DNA of 64,000 nucleotides, taken from positions 1 through 64,000 of the forward strand of contig JBAYTZ010000018.1 in NCBI GenBank assembly GCA_041675285.1, written 5' to 3'. Position 1 is the stretch's first letter; the number at the start of each line of letters is the position of its first letter. Shown piece after piece: positions 62,501 through 64,000 of this stretch. Position numbers and translations under genes: made by a program. This DNA is from Candidatus Delongbacteria bacterium. GTDB lineage: Bacteria; CAIWAD01. The notes beneath the pieces were generated by a model. The model ran no database searches. It saw nothing but the letters and a program-made list of their open reading frames with translations, and was not told the origin of the DNA.

Positions 62501-62646
62501 AGGGCCGTGGCGGGTGGCGCTCCCTGCCAGCCTTCGGTTTGAACTTCGTTCGGAAAGGAACTGCCGGCGGCGGCCGGCGCTGCCGATAAGAGCCAGGCGG
62601 CCAGGATCAAGACCAGGGCCGGCCAGGGCGTGTGCGCGCGTTTCAT
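59590..62646 (-). CDS. Secreted M1-family metallopeptidase with C-terminal sorting module
   Basis: This 1018-residue zinc aminopeptidase has a signal peptide (1-27) and an N-terminal beta saddle. Its catalytic domain has GGAMEH (342-347, the substrate-anchoring GAMEN variant) and HELAH (363-367) with the third ligand Glu386 in LNEGWATY, so the zinc site HExxH-x18-E is complete. A C-terminal beta region and a ThuA/GATase-like segment (LLVDDDGGATYETWY...FTGDNRRALEPEEW) follow. The end is a sorting module (AHPNPFNPTTVLEW, IYNLAGQLVEEL, GLYLARLEL). GGAGG lies before the ATG. It is probably cell-surface or secreted and supplies peptides; it is co-transcribed with the DUF1460 gene. Confidence 0.9.
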   Translation of the reverse strand: MKRAHTPWPALVLILAAWLLSAAPAAAGSSFPNEVQTEGWQGAPPATALPGRAAVLQAREACRLGKQSARLESSQLLDEALREDDPLTWYDVTFYDLAVSVFQGDDLLNGFVEMELISRLDGLEVLELHAAPNLTLNSVSDGSQELDYQREGDRLSVQLPAALAEGQAARLQIQYFAEFNGCGVLSTWRANVQTGQNVHTITTQAEPFDARCWWPCKDDTRDKADSLTFAITTDDFNTAVSNGVLRSNVLNEDGTRTFTWHESWPIVTYLVSLCVTEYNHAETVWSWEGQDMPMHDWSWGLSAGDQQFVLESGLASLDALSTRYGTYPFRNEKYGHAQYTWGGAMEHQTCTSMGFYNEAVVAHELAHQWFGDKITCDTFHHIWLNEGWATYSEAIHFEHYLGPEALHEYMNYEEYLGPGTIYVENPATDNIFDGNLSYSKGGWVVHMLRHVMGEEAFWAAVHAYLGPNEPAYHRTATTDEFRAFMEAEHGASLEWFFDEWIMGQYYPDYEYFWTSEPAGTPGHYWLDLGLIQAQTPERQTFTMPVDCRVTMAGGATETVVVTNDQAAQGYRLLLDAEPLAVELDPDDWILGPATRLDSPPATDIHCSDLRLLDEAGQPLERIPAGGAFQLAFELFNRGAASGALDVSLSCGHPDVELAGPVVRPPLAFGGRDELALGGSTLDGISGLVPITLTVTWAGGSLELSQSFPAGHPELLLVDDDGGATYETWYETALAGALDYQLATPDSLPADLSGYGLVVWFTGDNRRALEPEEWVRLSSYWQDGGHLVFTGQDFAEAQSTEDLSGYCGLALVDSVYDNNAVDTVAEGIFAGRRMYLFNGGAGNQTRVDVLAGLLDCMAPQAYYYNYQAGSAAEELWCGEGGLLTLGFGLEGIADIGNGINLRESLEALGAWSRGETAVEPAPATRPERGFALSGAHPNPFNPTTVLEWRAERPGTLRGGIYNLAGQLVEELAAREVPAGAGRLSWTAAGRASGLYLARLELQTADGHRQSATLKLMLLQ

Positions 62647-62758
62647 GTGGGCCTCCGGGAAGCGGAACGGAAGCGGGCCCCGGAGCGGGAACCCGCACGG
62701 CTTGGCGCACCAAGCTCACGAAGCGGGCAAGTTTCCGCAAGCGAAAGAGCTTGCAGGC

Positions 62759-62767
62759 TGCTAGGTT
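62759..62767 (+). promoter_or_regulatory. Extended -10 promoter for hldD
   Basis: TGC followed by TAGGTT (hexamer 62762-62767) lies 27 nt before the hldD ATG, in the divergent spacer with the M1 peptidase gene. It has the same form as the elements before citF and surA. Confidence 0.35.
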
Positions 62768-62794
62768 GACGCGGGAAAAGCGGGAGGACGGGCC

Positions 62795-63778
62795 ATGATC
62801 ATCGTGACCGGCGGGGCGGGCTTCATCGGCAGTGCCGTGGTCTGGGAGCTGAACCGGCGCGGGGTGGACGACATCCTCATCGTGGACCGGCTGGGCACCA
62901 CGGAGAAGTGGCACAACCTGGCCAACCTGCGCTACAGCGAGTATCACCACAAGGACCAGTTCCTGCGCGATCTGCGCGCGGACGGCCTGCCGGCGGGCGT
63001 CACGGCCGTGATCCACATGGGGGCCTGCAGCTCGACCACCGAGCGCGACGCCGATTACCTGATGTTCAACAACGTGCACTACAGCCGCGATCTGGCCCGC
63101 GCCTGCGCGGCCGCCGGCGTGCGCCTGGTCTACGCCTCCAGCGCGGCCACCTACGGCGACGGCTCCCAGGGCTACTCCGACGACCTGCAGAGCCTGGACC
63201 GCCTGCGGCCCCTGAGCATCTACGGTTACAGCAAGCACCTCTTTGACCTGTGGATGCGCCGCGAGGGCCTGCTGGACAACGCCGTGGGCTTCAAATTCTT
63301 CAACGTCTTCGGCGTGAACGAGTACCACAAGGGCGAGATGCGCTCCATGGCACTCAAGGCCTGGGAGCAGATCCACGAGCACCACCACGTCAAGCTCTTC
63401 GCCAGCCACCGCACGGGCCACGCCGACGGCGGCGAGACCCGCGACTTCCTCTACGTGAAGGACGCCGTGCGCTGCGTGGCGGAGGCCCTGGAGCCCGCCA
63501 TTCCGGGCGGGATCTACAACCTGGGGACGGGCCGGCCGCGCTCCTTCCGCGACATGGTGCACGCGGTGTTCGCCGCGCTGGGCCGCGAACCCGACATCGA
63601 CTGGGTGGCCATGCCGATGGAACTGCGCGACCAGTACCAGTACTACACCTGCGCCGAGATGGACAAGGCCCGCGCCGTGGGCCTCAGCGTGCCCGCCACG
63701 CCGCTGGAGGAGGCCATCGCCGACTACGTCAAGGGCTACCTGGAGCGCACCCGCGCCCACCTGGGCAGCGAGGGCTGA
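62795..63778 (+). CDS. hldD: ADP-L-glycero-D-manno-heptose 6-epimerase
   Basis: Final step in making ADP-L-glycero-beta-D-manno-heptose for the LPS inner core. The 327-residue SDR (E. coli HldD: 310) starts MIIVTGGAGFIGSAVVWELN. It carries HMGACSSTTERDADYLMFNN, catalytic Tyr143 and Lys147 in YGYSKHLFD, FKFFNVFGVNEYHKGEMRSM and RDFLYVKDAV, all highly typical of HldD. GGGAGG precedes the ATG and a strong terminator follows. It implies the organism makes heptose-containing LPS and is therefore a diderm. Confidence 0.95.
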   Translation: MIIVTGGAGFIGSAVVWELNRRGVDDILIVDRLGTTEKWHNLANLRYSEYHHKDQFLRDLRADGLPAGVTAVIHMGACSSTTERDADYLMFNNVHYSRDLARACAAAGVRLVYASSAATYGDGSQGYSDDLQSLDRLRPLSIYGYSKHLFDLWMRREGLLDNAVGFKFFNVFGVNEYHKGEMRSMALKAWEQIHEHHHVKLFASHRTGHADGGETRDFLYVKDAVRCVAEALEPAIPGGIYNLGTGRPRSFRDMVHAVFAALGREPDIDWVAMPMELRDQYQYYTCAEMDKARAVGLSVPATPLEEAIADYVKGYLERTRAHLGSEG

Positions 63779-63806
63779 GGCGCGAACCAGTGAGTTGATT
63801 TCATAG

Positions 63807-63831
63807 GGGAGGGCCGACGCCCTCCCTTTTT
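63807..63831 (+). terminator. Intrinsic terminator of hldD
   Basis: The 8-bp stem GGGAGGGC/GCCCTCCC (63807-63814, 63819-63826) has a CGAC loop and a T5 run, 29 nt after the stop. The remaining 63832-64000 holds no gene; a TTGACA at the far end (63983-63988) may be the -35 of a promoter continuing outside the window. Confidence 0.9.
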
Positions 63832-64000
63832 GTGGGCTGTCTGGCCGCTTGCCGGGCGGGGCCTGTCGCCGTCGTTCCCGGATCTGGCTGATGGAAGGTC
63901 GAACCGGTTGACCGGCAACGAATTCGTTCCCCAGTCCCTCTGGTTCGCCCCATTGGTTGACTTGTTAAGAAATCCCACCTTTTGACAGCCGAAGCCGGGC

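Noticed and set aside
59494..62589. 1031-codon plus-strand frame opposite the M1 peptidase
   Set aside because: Shadow frame rich in Val/Gly/His/Ala; the minus-strand frame has an intact zinc site and signal peptide.
1..64000. CRISPR arrays, rRNA and complete insertion sequences
   Set aside because: No regularly spaced short direct repeats, rRNA-like blocks or transposase-like proteins were recognised.

Overview
The window is a high-GC, densely coded stretch of a Gram-negative (diderm) bacterium. Outer-membrane barrels, an ADP-heptose epimerase for LPS core and SurA-type chaperones point to a diderm. Several secreted proteins end in a C-terminal module of the PNPFNP...VYD..GR...G.Y type, and one ends in a gliding-motility (SPNGDGVND) module. 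These are hallmarks of the FCB group. The GC content and gene mix fit one of its candidate phyla (Eisenbacteria/Delongbacteria-like) better than classical Bacteroidota, but I cannot place it from sequence alone. No rRNA, tRNA, CRISPR array or complete transposon was seen.

Layout. 1-4.4 kb: the start of a secreted protein, an orphan citrate lyase alpha subunit, rpsD with a structured leader, and a lamin-tail-domain secreted protein. 4.5-11.6 kb: a patatin/POTRA/barrel outer-membrane protein, then a tight run of tRNA-dihydrouridine synthase, PdxA, a methyltransferase and an FtsE/FtsX-like pair. 11.7-23.7 kb: a surface polysaccharide locus with five glycosyltransferases of the GT4 fold or similar, one GT2, a Wzy/ligase-like and a Wzx-like membrane protein, and a sugar-nucleotide epimerase, interrupted by a membrane-anchored SurA-like protein. 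23.8-29.6 kb: SurA, a DUF4159 protein and a giant DUF4175-like coiled-coil protein. 29.6-31.05 kb: a gene-free, lower-GC, repeat-bearing island. 31-40.4 kb: an aminotransferase, an abundant-looking secreted protein behind a sigma-54-type promoter, a MarR regulator, a lipoprotein, and a redox/secretion module (redoxin lipoprotein, sorted protein, TlpA thioredoxin, barrel). 40.4-45.4 kb: selA and selB (selenocysteine decoding), separated by a repeat island and a TerB/DnaJ protein. 45.8-58.2 kb: a nine-gene overlapping operon. 58.2-64 kb: a histidine phosphatase, a DUF1460 amidase-like protein, an M1 peptidase with a sorting domain, and hldD.

The most interesting object is the 45.8-58.2 kb operon. 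It joins a 1359-residue surface protein with a gliding-type C-terminal domain, a PorP/SprF-like barrel, an ExbB/TolQ proton channel, two different ExbD-like subunits, a TonB-like protein, a TPR protein and a protein with a formylglycine-generating-enzyme-like end. That composition combines parts seen separately in type IX secretion/gliding (SprB/SprF, GldK-L-M) and in the Myxococcus Agl-Glt motor (one TolQ plus two TolR proteins). Also notable are a pair of ~200-nt repeats at 42.1-42.6 kb whose stems covary around GNRA loops, two miniature palindromic/inverted-repeat elements (25.8 kb and 45.5 kb), and a textbook -24/-12 promoter at 32.47 kb.
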